Under the pieces are notes generated by a model, which searched no databases, had not been told where the DNA came from, and worked only from the letters and a program-made list of their open reading frames with translations. From JAZGGS01 sp963714405 (GTDB taxonomy: Bacteria > Bacteroidota > Ignavibacteria > Ignavibacteriales > Ignavibacteriaceae), in the NCBI GenBank assembly GCA_963714405.1, contig CAVQOH010000006.1, positions 434,001 to 498,000 on the forward strand: DNA of 64,000 bases, read 5' to 3'. How positions within the stretch are numbered: the first letter of the stretch is position 1; each line of letters opens with the position of its first letter. Made by a program: the position numbers and the translations under genes. Below, piece after piece: positions 25,774-35,830 of the stretch.

Positions 25774-27030
25774 ATGACCTCTAAAGATTTTATTCAGCTG
25801 GAAAATAAATATGGTGCTCATAATTATCATCCTTTGGAAGTTGTAATTGATAAAGGGGAAGGTGTGTGGGTTTGGGATGTTGAAGGTAAAAAATATCTTG
25901 ATTTTTTATCTGCTTACTCTGCAGTAAACCAGGGACACTGCCATCCGAAAATTATTAATGCTTTAACTGAGCAGGCAAAAAAATTGACATTAACTTCACG
26001 AGCTTTTTATAACAGCGTTTTAGGTGAGTATGAAAAATATATAACTGAATATTTTGGTTATGATAAAGTTCTTCCTATGAATACTGGAGTAGAAGGTGAT
26101 GAAACCGCAATTAAACTTGCAAGAAAATGGGCATATACTGTTAAGGGAATTCCTGATAATGAAGCAAAAATAATTTTTGCAGAAGGCAATTTTCATGGTA
26201 GAACAATGGCTGCAATATCAGCATCTACAGATCCAGAATGTAAAGCAGGTTTTGGACCCTATTTACCTGGATTCGTTCTTATACCTTACAATGATATTCC
26301 ATCTTTGGAAAAAGCACTTGAAGATCCAAAGGTTGCTGCTTTCCTGGTTGAACCAATTCAGGGGGAAGCCGGTGTTTTTGTGCCTGATGATGGATATCTT
26401 AAAAAAGCAGAAGAGCTATGCAGAGCAAAAAATGTTTTACTTATCTGTGATGAAGTTCAAACAGGTCTTGCAAGAACCGGTAAAATGCTAGCATCAGATC
26501 ATGAAGATGTAAGACCTGATATCCTGATTCTCGGCAAAGCATTATCCGGTGGAGTCATTCCAATTTCTGCAGTTCTTGCAGATGATGAGGTAATGTTAAG
26601 CATTCAACCAGGGCAACATGGTTCAACTTTTGGTGGAAATCCTCTTGCGGGTAAAGTTGCAATGGCTGCATTAAAAGTTCTTAAAGATGAAAATCTTTCT
26701 GAAAAATCTGCAGAACTTGGTGATTATTTCAGAAGTAAAATGCAAAAACTAGTTGATGAACTTGATATCATCACACTTGTTAGAGGTAAAGGATTATTAA
26801 ATGCGATTGTTATAAAACCCACAGCAGATGGAAAAACCGCCTGGGATGTTTGCGTTGAGTTAAAGAACAATGGTTTACTGGCTAAACCTACTCACGGAGA
26901 TATAATACGTTTTGCACCGCCACTCGTCATAACAAAAGATGAAATTGATTGGGCAATTGGTGTTATAGAAAAAGTTCTTACAAAATTTGAAAAGGAAAAT
27001 GAGTTAGTTGAAGAAAAAGCCGGTAGTTAA
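25774..27030 (+). CDS. rocD: Ornithine aminotransferase
   Basis: 418 residues. PLP enzyme that converts ornithine and 2-oxoglutarate to glutamate semialdehyde and glutamate. Family blocks are GAHNYHPLEVVIDKGEGVWV, FLSAYSAVNQGHCHPKI, MNTGVEGDETAIKLARKW, NFHGRTMAAISAS, VEPIQGEAGVFVPDDGYL, ICDEVQTGLARTGKM, the PLP-lysine segment ILGKALSGGVIPISAV and GQHGSTFGGNPLAGKVA. GVEG and the ornithine-type N-terminus separate it from acetylornithine aminotransferase. It is monocistronic, ending in a hairpin. Confidence 0.95.
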   Translation: MTSKDFIQLENKYGAHNYHPLEVVIDKGEGVWVWDVEGKKYLDFLSAYSAVNQGHCHPKIINALTEQAKKLTLTSRAFYNSVLGEYEKYITEYFGYDKVLPMNTGVEGDETAIKLARKWAYTVKGIPDNEAKIIFAEGNFHGRTMAAISASTDPECKAGFGPYLPGFVLIPYNDIPSLEKALEDPKVAAFLVEPIQGEAGVFVPDDGYLKKAEELCRAKNVLLICDEVQTGLARTGKMLASDHEDVRPDILILGKALSGGVIPISAVLADDEVMLSIQPGQHGSTFGGNPLAGKVAMAALKVLKDENLSEKSAELGDYFRSKMQKLVDELDIITLVRGKGLLNAIVIKPTADGKTAWDVCVELKNNGLLAKPTHGDIIRFAPPLVITKDEIDWAIGVIEKVLTKFEKENELVEEKAGS

Positions 27031-27039
27031 CCGGCTTTT
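27015..27039. terminator. Bidirectional terminator between rocD and the histidine kinase
   Basis: AAAAGCCGGT and ACCGGCTTTT form a perfect 10-bp stem with a 5-base loop, overlapping the rocD stop codon. A and T runs flank both sides, so it can serve both convergent genes. Confidence 0.75.
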
Positions 27040-27051
27040 AAAATTTAAATC

Positions 27052-29688
27052 TTATACCAGCAAATCCTTTAATTCTGATTTTGTTATTGTAAATGCTGTT
27101 CTTAGCTTATCCATTCTTTCAAAAACACTATCGTAATCATTACTTTTGCAAGATAATTCTATTGCATAAGCTTCATCACCAAGATGCTGCGCACCAACTG
27201 AATAACTTGCACCTTTAATACTGTGAGCCATATCCTTTATCTTTGCCAAGTTTTTAAGATTAACGAGTTCATTCAACTTATCCAGTTTGCTGTTTACATC
27301 CTGCATAAACGATTTGAGTAATTCTTTTTCAAATTTCAGTTCGCCCATGCTGACTTTCTTTAATCTATCGTAATTAAAAACCTGATTATCATTCTGTACA
27401 CTTTCAACCACCGGAGAGACTTCATACTGTTCTATTTTTAATATTTTATCAATTTTCTCAATAAGCGTATCTGCAATAATAGGTTTAGTAAGATAATCAT
27501 CCATACCTGCATCAATACATTTTTCACGGTCACCTCTGAGCGCATGGGCAGTTAGTGCTATTATTGGAATGTCCGTTCTTCCGTTATCACCGCTGCGAAT
27601 TTTTTGCGTAGCAGTAAATCCATCAACTTCAGGCATTTGAACATCCATAAGGATTATATCAAATAATGTTTCCTGGTTTAATTTTTCGAGTACTTCTGCT
27701 CCATTGTCCACGGCAGTTACCTTGTAACCAGCCCGGTTAAGCATTTTTATTGATACTTTTTGATTAATCAGGTTATCTTCTGCAAGAAGAACATGATAAT
27801 TTGCTCTGGCAGATGAAAGATCTTTTTTCTCCTTTTTTTCCAAATCATCATAATCATTTTGTTCTCCAAATTCACTACTGCTGTAATCATCAACTTCTTC
27901 TTTAGAATGAGATTGTTCTTTAACAAGAATATCAAAATTGAAACTGCTTCCCTTTCCCTCTTCGCTTGATACACCAATTTTTCCTTCCATGAGGTTAACA
28001 AACTCTTTGCAGATCACTAATCCTAATCCTGTACCACCAAGCTGTCGTCTTTCAGAACCATCAACCTGTGAAAAGGGTTTAAATAGTTGGCTGATCTTAT
28101 CAGCTGGAATTCCAACTCCAGTATCGATTATCGAGATGAACAATCTTACATTTTCGTTTTCTTCTGATCTTGTTCTTACCTTTACAGTAACAGTACCATT
28201 TTTTGTAAACTTAACAGCATTGTTTAAAAGATTTATAATTATCTGACTAATTTTTGTCTGATCCCCAACTAATCTAGTTTCTACTTCTTCAGAAATATCC
28301 TTTTTAATTGTAACCTGGTTTTCTAATGCCTTAGGATTTATAACAGATATAGAATGATCGATTATTTTCAGAAGGTTGAAATCTACTTCCTCAATTTGTG
28401 CTTTTCCTGCTTCAATTTTTGAAAGATCAAGAATGGAATTAATAACATCAAGAAGAAGTTCTGCGGAATACTTTGCACTTGATGAAAATTGCTTAAGCTC
28501 TTCCTTATTTTCATAAGCCCCAGATTCAATTAGTGTTAGAAATCCTAAAATTCCATTCATAGGAGTCCTTATTTCATGGCTCATGTTAGCCAGGAATTTA
28601 CTTTTAGTAATACTTAATTTTAATGCTTTTTTCGCTAGATCTTCAGATTTTAACTTTTCTTTTTTTAATGCTTCCTCAGCCAACATTTGTAATTCTTCAG
28701 CCTTGGCCTGCTCCGTTATATCATGAATATTTCCTTCAAGATATTTAATGCCATCTTCATCAGTAACTAATCGGTTATTTAGAATAACCACAGCCTCACT
28801 GCCATCTTTCTTTTTTAGCTTTATCCTTTGATTAACAACTTGATTTTTTTCTTTTAATTCATTAAGTATTTTTACTCGCTCATCGGGATTAGCATAAACT
28901 TCTGCAACATCAATACCGGATAACTCTTCAGTATTATCATATCCAAGTATATTGGCACAGGTTTTATTTATAGTTAACCACTTACCTTCTAAAGTAGATT
29001 GAAACATTCCTTCGGCTGAGTTATGAAATATTGATCTGAATTTTTGTTCAGATGCTTTGATTGATATGTTTTTTTCAGCTATCATTAACTTCATCTTAAA
29101 ATTTGTAGCGCATGCAATAATCGAAACAATACTGAGAACTATAACAAATATTACAGACTCAAACATGTTTGGCAGAAAATAAACTGCACGATCGTTAAGA
29201 AGTATTGCACCCGCAAAGACCAGGTTATAATATATTGCAACAATTATCTGATGTCTTACCTCCCAGCTTAGAAAGAGTGCAGACATAAAAACCATTAAAC
29301 CTATAATGCTTGAGTTAACAAGAAGAGTCGATGGAAGCAGATATATCATCAATCCCGAAGAAACAATTATTGTAAGCAGCAGCAAATGCACCAGTAAAAT
29401 TGAATATTTTTCAGCAAACCGAGCAGTTAGAAGAGCTAAAACTGTAAATGCTATAAGTGTTGATGACAAACGGATGATATAAATTTGAATAGAAAATTCT
29501 GAAAAGTATTTAATTTCAAAAATCATTGCCAGCAAACCGAAAATAGCAACCATCAACGCCATTATCTTTACAGGAACTATAACAAGCGATACAGATTTTT
29601 TTCGTACTTCTGAATAACCTTTATTAGAAAAGGGTAACTTATTTTTGAATATAAAATCCAGTATGCTGTTGCTTATTTCATTTGCCAT
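27052..29688 (-). CDS. Hybrid histidine kinase (6TM-PAS-HisKA-HATPase-REC-Hpt)
   Basis: 878 residues. About six membrane helices at 35-200, PAS about 212-330 (SIFHNSAEGMFQSTLEG), a coiled linker, and HisKA with H371 in FLANMSHEIRTPMNGILGFL. The HATPase has NLLNNAVKF, DTGVGIP and GGTGLGL. The receiver (about 635-755) has DIILMDVQMPEVDGF as phosphoacceptor and ALTAHAL. The C-terminal Hpt domain has its His in DMAHSIKGASYS. It is a complete phosphorelay chain except for the terminal response regulator, which is not adjacent. The signal is probably sensed in or through the membrane, or by PAS. Confidence 0.93.
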   Translation of the reverse strand: MANEISNSILDFIFKNKLPFSNKGYSEVRKKSVSLVIVPVKIMALMVAIFGLLAMIFEIKYFSEFSIQIYIIRLSSTLIAFTVLALLTARFAEKYSILLVHLLLLTIIVSSGLMIYLLPSTLLVNSSIIGLMVFMSALFLSWEVRHQIIVAIYYNLVFAGAILLNDRAVYFLPNMFESVIFVIVLSIVSIIACATNFKMKLMIAEKNISIKASEQKFRSIFHNSAEGMFQSTLEGKWLTINKTCANILGYDNTEELSGIDVAEVYANPDERVKILNELKEKNQVVNQRIKLKKKDGSEAVVILNNRLVTDEDGIKYLEGNIHDITEQAKAEELQMLAEEALKKEKLKSEDLAKKALKLSITKSKFLANMSHEIRTPMNGILGFLTLIESGAYENKEELKQFSSSAKYSAELLLDVINSILDLSKIEAGKAQIEEVDFNLLKIIDHSISVINPKALENQVTIKKDISEEVETRLVGDQTKISQIIINLLNNAVKFTKNGTVTVKVRTRSEENENVRLFISIIDTGVGIPADKISQLFKPFSQVDGSERRQLGGTGLGLVICKEFVNLMEGKIGVSSEEGKGSSFNFDILVKEQSHSKEEVDDYSSSEFGEQNDYDDLEKKEKKDLSSARANYHVLLAEDNLINQKVSIKMLNRAGYKVTAVDNGAEVLEKLNQETLFDIILMDVQMPEVDGFTATQKIRSGDNGRTDIPIIALTAHALRGDREKCIDAGMDDYLTKPIIADTLIEKIDKILKIEQYEVSPVVESVQNDNQVFNYDRLKKVSMGELKFEKELLKSFMQDVNSKLDKLNELVNLKNLAKIKDMAHSIKGASYSVGAQHLGDEAYAIELSCKSNDYDSVFERMDKLRTAFTITKSELKDLLV

Positions 29689-29794
29689 TTTTATTCTGCT
29701 TTATATAATAGTGATCCCCCGAGGCAATAATTAGTTTATTCGTTATTTTTAACTAAATTTCTGAACAAATTATTATATCACATATAATGCCAAC

Positions 29795-30361
29795 ATGGAT
29801 ATACTCTATTCAATAGATTTAGCAATATTTTACTTCTTTAATCATTCCATTTCTACCGGATTATTAGATAAATTTTTTTTAATTATTACTGATGTTAGTA
29901 AGTGGTACATAGCTTACATCATACTAGCTGGTATTGCACTTATCAAAGGTGGAAGAAGAGGCAGGGTTGCAGTTGCAGGTATTATTTTCCTTATCATTTT
30001 TACTGATCAGTTTGGGCATAAACTCTTAAAAGAAATTTTTCAACGGATAAGACCATGCAATGTTTTATCAGATGTTCTAACTCCTGATGGCTGTAGAGGA
30101 AGTTTTTCATTCCCTTCTAATCATGCATTAAACAACTTTGCTGCAGCAACTTTTTTATGGAGATTATTCCCGAAATATTTATGGGCTTTTTTCATAACTG
30201 CTTTCTTAGTTTCGATTTCCAGGATTTATCTTGGTCTCCATTACCCCTCTGATATATTAGCAGGGGCAATAATAGGTGCTGCATTTGGTTATTCATTTTC
30301 ACTTGCTGCACTAAAAATTGATGAATATATTAAGCAGAGGGTATCAAAAAAAATAATATGA
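29795..30361 (+). CDS. PAP2-family membrane phosphatase
   Basis: 188 residues, about five membrane helices. The three acid-phosphatase motifs are present: KEIFQRIRP (KX6RP), PSNHALNNF (PSGH with Asn for Gly) and SRIYLGLHYPSD (SRX5HX3D). The active site faces the periplasm in this family, with lipid phosphates such as undecaprenyl pyrophosphate or phosphatidate as likely substrates. It is divergent from the histidine kinase. Confidence 0.88.
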   Translation: MDILYSIDLAIFYFFNHSISTGLLDKFFLIITDVSKWYIAYIILAGIALIKGGRRGRVAVAGIIFLIIFTDQFGHKLLKEIFQRIRPCNVLSDVLTPDGCRGSFSFPSNHALNNFAAATFLWRLFPKYLWAFFITAFLVSISRIYLGLHYPSDILAGAIIGAAFGYSFSLAALKIDEYIKQRVSKKII

Positions 30362-30467
30362 AACTAAGTTCAAAAACTTCATTCATTTGATAAAAATTAA
30401 TTTTAATTTATTATCTTACCAATAAAACTTAAAATCACACACCAGATATTTATACAAAAGGAATAAC

Positions 30468-31727
30468 ATGACAAGCGATAATAGAAGAGTGGTAATTACC
30501 GGAATGGGAGCTATTACACCAATTGGGCTCTCTGTAAACGAATTTTGGAATAGTTTAATAAGCGGTATAAGTGGTGCATCACTCATTACTAAATTTGATC
30601 CGAAAAATATTGATACAAAATTTGCATGCGAAGTAAAAGGTTTTGATGTACAAGAATATTTGGATAGGAAAGAAGCAAGACGTATGGATTTATTTGCGCA
30701 ATATGCACTTGCTACTGCTAAACAAGCCATTGATGATAGCGGTTTGAATACAGATGAACTTTCAGATGAGGAAAGAAGCAGGATTGGTGTTCTATATGGA
30801 AGTGGAATTGGAGGAATGAGCACTTTTTATGATCAATCTGTAATCACCTCAACACAAGGTCCGGGAAAAATATCTCCGTTTTTTATCCCAATGATGATTC
30901 CAGATATAGCATCGGGCCAGATTTCAATCAAGTATGGCTTTAGAGGTCCAAATTATTGCATAGTTTCAGCTTGTGCAACTGCAAATAATAATATGATTGA
31001 TAGCTACATGCTAATTAAGCAGAACTTATCCGATATTATTGTAACAGGTGGTTCAGAAGCTCCGATTTCAGAGCTTGGCGTTGGAGGTTTTAATGCATCA
31101 AGAGCGCTCTCCACAAGAAATGATACCCCCGAAACAGCGAGCAGGCCATTTGATGCAACCAGAGATGGATTTGTTATGGGTGAAGGAAGTGCAACACTTA
31201 TTCTTGAAGAACTTGATCATGCAAAAAAACGTAATGCAAAAATTTACGGTGAAGTTATAGGGTGTGGATTATCAGCTGATGCACATCATATTACTGCACC
31301 TCATCCTGATGGGATTGGAGCAATTCTTTCAATGAAAATGGCACTATCCACAGCAGGAATTAATCCCGAAGATGTAGATTATATTAATATGCACGGTACT
31401 TCCACACCTCTTGGTGATATTGGAGAAACAAAAGCAATTAAATCATTGTTTGGTAAACATGCATATAAAATGAATTTAAGTTCTACAAAAAGTATGACTG
31501 GTCATCTATTAGGTGCTGCCGGTGCAGTTGAAGCAATTGCATCTTGCTTAGCAACTAAAAATGATATTATTCCACCTACAATAAATTTTGAAACTGTTGA
31601 TCCTGAATGTGATCTTAATTATACTTTTAATAAAGCGGAAGAAAGAACTGTTAAAATAGCAATGAGTAATGCTTTTGGTTTCGGTGGGCATAACACTACT
31701 GTGCTTTTTAAAAAGTTTGAGGACTAG
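30468..31727 (+). CDS. fabF: Beta-ketoacyl-ACP synthase II
   Basis: 419 residues. It condenses malonyl-ACP with acyl-ACP in fatty-acid elongation. The nucleophile is Cys169 in VSACATANNNM, with His in MHGTSTPLGD and in STKSMTGHLLGAAGAVE, and the C-terminal NAFGFGGHN. Length and motifs match FabF rather than FabB. There is no acyl carrier protein or other fab gene beside it. Confidence 0.95.
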   Translation: MTSDNRRVVITGMGAITPIGLSVNEFWNSLISGISGASLITKFDPKNIDTKFACEVKGFDVQEYLDRKEARRMDLFAQYALATAKQAIDDSGLNTDELSDEERSRIGVLYGSGIGGMSTFYDQSVITSTQGPGKISPFFIPMMIPDIASGQISIKYGFRGPNYCIVSACATANNNMIDSYMLIKQNLSDIIVTGGSEAPISELGVGGFNASRALSTRNDTPETASRPFDATRDGFVMGEGSATLILEELDHAKKRNAKIYGEVIGCGLSADAHHITAPHPDGIGAILSMKMALSTAGINPEDVDYINMHGTSTPLGDIGETKAIKSLFGKHAYKMNLSSTKSMTGHLLGAAGAVEAIASCLATKNDIIPPTINFETVDPECDLNYTFNKAEERTVKIAMSNAFGFGGHNTTVLFKKFED

Positions 31728-31749
31728 AAAATGCAGCTATAAATATTAT

Positions 31750-32901
31750 TTATTCTTTATACACTCTGGGAACTCTTGTGTTTATATTAGTTAAGATTTC
31801 ATATGGAATAGTTCCAGCCCATCCAGCAAGGTCTTCGCAGGTTATCCTATTCTTTCCATCACTACCTAAAAGAATAACCTCATCACCATTAAATGCACTA
31901 CTTTGCTCAATATTAACAACAATCTGATCCATTGATATTGAACCAATAACTGGGTGCAATTCACCGCATAACAATACTTTTGCTTTGTTACTCATGCTTC
32001 TGAAATATCCATCACCGTAACCAACAGGAACTGTAATGGCTCTTATATTGTGATCGGCTTTCCAGGTTAATCCATATCCAACCGGTTGCCCTGCTTTAAT
32101 CACTTTAAAATATACAACTAGTGATTTCCATTCTAATGCGGGTTTTAATTGAATGGTTTTTTTTATTTCTGAAGAAGGATAAACACCAAACAGCATAATT
32201 CCCGGGCGAACCATATCATAATTTGCCTCAGGAAGCTGCAATATGGCTCCAGAGTTAGCTATGTGCTTAATTGGTGGTTCAATTGAATTGTTTTCGAAAT
32301 AATCTAGTACTTCATTGAATCTTTCGAGCTGGCGTTTTGTATAAGTTAAATCAGTTGATTCTGAGTTTGCGAAATGAGAGTAAATTCCTTCAACAATTAT
32401 ATTTTTACAGTTGTAAGCTGCTTCTAAGAATGATTTTGCATTGTAATAATGTACCCCAATTCTTTCCATACCTGTATCAATTTTAAGATGAACTACTGCT
32501 CTGGTTTTCAGTTGCTTTGCAGTTTCATCTATCAATTTTAATTTTTCTATTGATGAGGCAGTAATTACAAGGTTGTTTTTTAAGAACAAAGGAATTTGAT
32601 TTTCCCATACTCCTCCTAAAACCAAGATTGGTAAAGTAATTCCTTGTTCTCTAAGAAGTATTCCTTCTTCAACAACGGCAACCCCAAGATAGTCAGCTTG
32701 TAATTTTTGAAACAAATGTGCTAGTCGCAGTAAACCATGTCCATATGCATTTGCTTTAAGGATTGGCATAACTTTAACATTCTTTACATAGTTTTTTATA
32801 TTGTTAAAGTTATTCTCAAGTATTTTTAGATCTACTTCCACCTTTGTTGGGCGGATTATTTCGTTTTCGCTGATAGTTGGATGGTTTAAATAGTTATTCA
32901 T
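31750..32901 (-). CDS. alr: Alanine racemase
   Basis: 383 residues. PLP enzyme that makes D-alanine for peptidoglycan. PLP lysine K49 lies in PILKANAYGHG. GTYSHF-equivalent GIYSHFANSE, MVRPGIMLFG, VGYGDGYFRS and SISMDQIVVNI follow, with the catalytic Tyr expected in the C-terminal barrel segment near VGYGDGY. It is convergent with fabF, 22 bases apart. Confidence 0.94.
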   Translation of the reverse strand: MNNYLNHPTISENEIIRPTKVEVDLKILENNFNNIKNYVKNVKVMPILKANAYGHGLLRLAHLFQKLQADYLGVAVVEEGILLREQGITLPILVLGGVWENQIPLFLKNNLVITASSIEKLKLIDETAKQLKTRAVVHLKIDTGMERIGVHYYNAKSFLEAAYNCKNIIVEGIYSHFANSESTDLTYTKRQLERFNEVLDYFENNSIEPPIKHIANSGAILQLPEANYDMVRPGIMLFGVYPSSEIKKTIQLKPALEWKSLVVYFKVIKAGQPVGYGLTWKADHNIRAITVPVGYGDGYFRSMSNKAKVLLCGELHPVIGSISMDQIVVNIEQSSAFNGDEVILLGSDGKNRITCEDLAGWAGTIPYEILTNINTRVPRVYKE

Positions 32902-33070
32902 GAGGGATAAAATAATTTGTAATTCGTAACAAAGATAAAGTATTACATTTTGAATGAAAAATTTGAAAATAAATCTACAGAATATGCAACAGAGGAAAAT
33001 ACAGTTTTATTTTTATATGTTTAAAAAGTAGTTCACTTTTTTAGTGCGAATGATTCTTAATAATTAAAAT

Positions 33071-34171
33071 ATGCTTAAAATTCTCGAACTTTGCTTTTCA
33101 CCCGATTATGGTGGATTGGAAATCCATATGAGAGATTTCTCTTTATGGTTAGCTAAAAAGTCAGATTGCAAATTAATCATTGCTGTTAGTGAAGGTAGCC
33201 GCTTACAATATAGTTTAAAATCTTCAGATGTTTTAATTAAATCTCTTCCCAAAAAACAGAATAATTTATTATCAAAATCTAGAATACTGGCCAATTATAT
33301 TGATGAAAATCTAATTGATGTTGTTCATGTGCACTGGAAATATGATTTATTTACAGTTGCTTTGGCAAAAAAGTTTTCAAAAAGAAAATTCAAATTTGTA
33401 CATACAAGACAAATGAGCCTACCGGGTAAAAAGTATGACCCCTATCATCGTTTTATTTATAACTCTATTGATTGTTTTATTGCAATAACCAAACTAATTT
33501 CAAAACAGGCTGAAATGAATTTACCGATTCCCAGAGAAAAGATAAAACAAATCTATTATGGAGTTAAATTACCTCCTGAAATTAATAAGGCAGATATAGT
33601 TAAATTAAAAAAGCAATTTGCAATTAGCGGTGAATTTGTTGTAGGACTTGTAGGAAGAATATCAGAATTTAAAGGACAGCATTTGCTTTTAGAATCAGTT
33701 AATAATCTTAAGGTAAAAGGAGTTTTTATTAATGTAGTAATTGTTGGAGAGCCATTTGATCTAAAATATTTTAATAAACTTAAAAATTTTGTTGATGAAA
33801 ATAATCTTTCAGAACAAGTTAAGTTTTTAGATTTTCATCCAAATCCATATGAATTGATGAACTGCTTTGATACACTTGTCTTAACAACAAAAAGGGAGAC
33901 TTTTGGTTTAGTATTGATTGAAGCAATGCATTGCGGAATTCCTGTAATTGGCAGTAATGCAGGCGGTGTTCCTGAAATTATTGATGGTGGTATCACAGGT
34001 CTTCTTTTTGAAAGCGGTAATGCAGAGTCTCTCTCCGATGAAATAATAAAACTGTACAATGATAAAAAATTCAGACAAAACATTGCTTCAAATGGAAGAG
34101 AAAAAGCAATAAAGAAATTTAATGCCGAATTACAATATGAAAAAGTCTTTCAGGTTTTAAATGAATTATAG
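33071..34171 (+). CDS. GT4-type glycosyltransferase
   Basis: 366 residues. The N-terminal GT-B half starts ILELCFSPDYGGLEIHMRDF (GT4 nucleotide-independent Gly motif). The C-terminal half has VGLVGRISEFKGQHLLLESV, then FGLVLIEAMHCGIPVIGSNA, GGVPEIIDGGITGLLF, with the EX7E motif typical of GT4. The sugar donor and acceptor cannot be read. Likely roles are lipopolysaccharide or exopolysaccharide assembly, but no other polysaccharide genes are adjacent. Confidence 0.88.
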   Translation: MLKILELCFSPDYGGLEIHMRDFSLWLAKKSDCKLIIAVSEGSRLQYSLKSSDVLIKSLPKKQNNLLSKSRILANYIDENLIDVVHVHWKYDLFTVALAKKFSKRKFKFVHTRQMSLPGKKYDPYHRFIYNSIDCFIAITKLISKQAEMNLPIPREKIKQIYYGVKLPPEINKADIVKLKKQFAISGEFVVGLVGRISEFKGQHLLLESVNNLKVKGVFINVVIVGEPFDLKYFNKLKNFVDENNLSEQVKFLDFHPNPYELMNCFDTLVLTTKRETFGLVLIEAMHCGIPVIGSNAGGVPEIIDGGITGLLFESGNAESLSDEIIKLYNDKKFRQNIASNGREKAIKKFNAELQYEKVFQVLNEL

Positions 34172-34243
34172 TATTGATCATAACTAGAATTTAATTTTAT
34201 TTATAAGTTTGAATTTCTAATTAATCTTTTTTCAGGAACAAAA

Positions 34244-35032
34244 ATGAAACTATTTATTGTTGATGCATTTACAGACATCGTATTTAACGGCAATCCTGCA
34301 GGTGTTTGCATTGTTGAAAATCAAATTACTGATGAACTGATGCAAAACATTGCTATGGAAGTCAATTTATCCGAAACTGCATTTATAAAAAAGGAAGGTA
34401 AAGATTTTTCACTGCGATGGTTTACTCCCGAATCTGAAGTTCCATTATGTGGTCATGCCACTTTGGCATCAGCACATATTTTATGGGAAGAAAATTTTGT
34501 AAATAAATCTTCAATAATTAATTTTTTAACAAGGAAAAGTGGTTCATTAAAAATTAAATATGAAAATAGTAAAATAGTAATGAACTTCCCTCAAAAATTT
34601 GTTAATACATCTAGAAATAATGATGCTGTTCAAAATGCTCTGGGATTGAAATCCATTTATATCGGTAGTGATGAAACAAATTATTTAGTTGAAGTTGAAA
34701 GCGAGACGATAGTGAAGAATTATAAACCCAATTTTAACCTGTTAAAGCAGTTAGGTAAAAGCGTTATATTAACAGCTCATTCAACCAACAAAGATTATAA
34801 TTTTGTATCAAGAATGTTTGCACCAAATTTGGGTATAAATGAAGACCCGGTTACTGGTTCCGCACATTGCTATCTTGCAACCTTCTGGAATAAGAAATTT
34901 AATATAACAAAACTGATAGGTTATCAGGTTTCTCACAGACCAGGCATTGTAGAGTGTGAGCTCTTAGAAGATGAGAGAATATTATTAAAAGGAATTGCAA
35001 AAACTGTTATTAAGGGGAAGTTATTTTTATAA
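34244..35032 (+). CDS. PhzF-family isomerase
   Basis: 262 residues of the diaminopimelate-epimerase fold. FNGNPAGVCIVE, NLSETAFI with catalytic Glu44, RWFTPESEVPLCGHATLASA, and SRMFAPNLGINEDPVTGSAH with the second-half signature. PhzF is an isomerase in phenazine synthesis, but most stand-alone copies like this one, with no other phz genes nearby, have unknown substrates. Confidence 0.9.
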   Translation: MKLFIVDAFTDIVFNGNPAGVCIVENQITDELMQNIAMEVNLSETAFIKKEGKDFSLRWFTPESEVPLCGHATLASAHILWEENFVNKSSIINFLTRKSGSLKIKYENSKIVMNFPQKFVNTSRNNDAVQNALGLKSIYIGSDETNYLVEVESETIVKNYKPNFNLLKQLGKSVILTAHSTNKDYNFVSRMFAPNLGINEDPVTGSAHCYLATFWNKKFNITKLIGYQVSHRPGIVECELLEDERILLKGIAKTVIKGKLFL

Positions 35033-35086
35033 AAAAATGATTTTAAAATTTCGTCTGAAAGTAACAACAAAAAGTATTTATATTCC

Positions 35087-35653
35087 ATGTTAAAATTAAT
35101 TTCTAAACTGGCTCTTGGATTGTTAGGATGGAAGCTTGAAGGCGAGCTTCCGGAAATTGATAAATATGTTTTAATTGGCGCCCCCCATACAAGTAACTGG
35201 GATTCTGTCTTTGGTTTTTTAGGCGCAGGAGCAATTGGATTAAGATTTAAGTGGGTTGCCAAACAATCTGTTTTTCCTGGCCCATTATTACCTCTATTAA
35301 AAATTTTTGGCGGGATACCTGTTGATAGAAGCGTTCGTTCTTCTGTTATCAATAAGATGGTGAGATTGTTTAGCAACCGTAAACAATTTGTACTGGGTAT
35401 TATGCCCGAAGGTACCAGATCAAAAACTGATTTTTGGAAAACCGGCTTTTATTACATTGCAACAGGAGCAAATGTACCTATTGCATTTGCTTTCCTAGAT
35501 TATGGCAGAAAAAGAGTGGGTATTGGTGATATAATTCTTCATCCAAGTGGAAATATTGAAAATGATATGAAAACCATAAATGAATTTTATAAAAATATAA
35601 AAGGAAAACATCCCGAGAGACAGGGTAAAATTGAAGTTAAACCCGCTAAGTAA
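35087..35653 (+). CDS. 1-acylglycerol-3-phosphate acyltransferase-like protein
   Basis: 188 residues. The HX4D catalytic motif is H34 to D39 in GAPHTSNWDSVFG, followed by WVAKQSVFPG, GIPVDRSVRSS and the phosphate-binding MPEGTRSKTDFWKTGFYYIA. It is shorter than PlsC (about 240) and closer to the compact glycerol acyltransferase group. The role is membrane phospholipid or related acyl transfer at the inner membrane. It follows the PhzF gene by 54 bases, likely cotranscribed. Confidence 0.88.
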   Translation: MLKLISKLALGLLGWKLEGELPEIDKYVLIGAPHTSNWDSVFGFLGAGAIGLRFKWVAKQSVFPGPLLPLLKIFGGIPVDRSVRSSVINKMVRLFSNRKQFVLGIMPEGTRSKTDFWKTGFYYIATGANVPIAFAFLDYGRKRVGIGDIILHPSGNIENDMKTINEFYKNIKGKHPERQGKIEVKPAK

Positions 35654-35830
35654 TTGTATAAATATTTTCTGCTACCAATACTACTATCATATTCGTTTTA
35701 TACTACCTGCTTTAAGATTGAAAAACAAACTATTTATCACATCTTGTTTTAGTTTTTTAATTATTTCTACTTTCTATCGAATACTTACCTATTTTGTATA
35801 GTTAATTAATAATAAATATTCAGGATAAAT

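Noticed and set aside
30416..30823. Minus-strand open frame over the start of fabF
   Set aside because: Antisense shadow of fabF with low-complexity Ser/Leu composition and no independent support.
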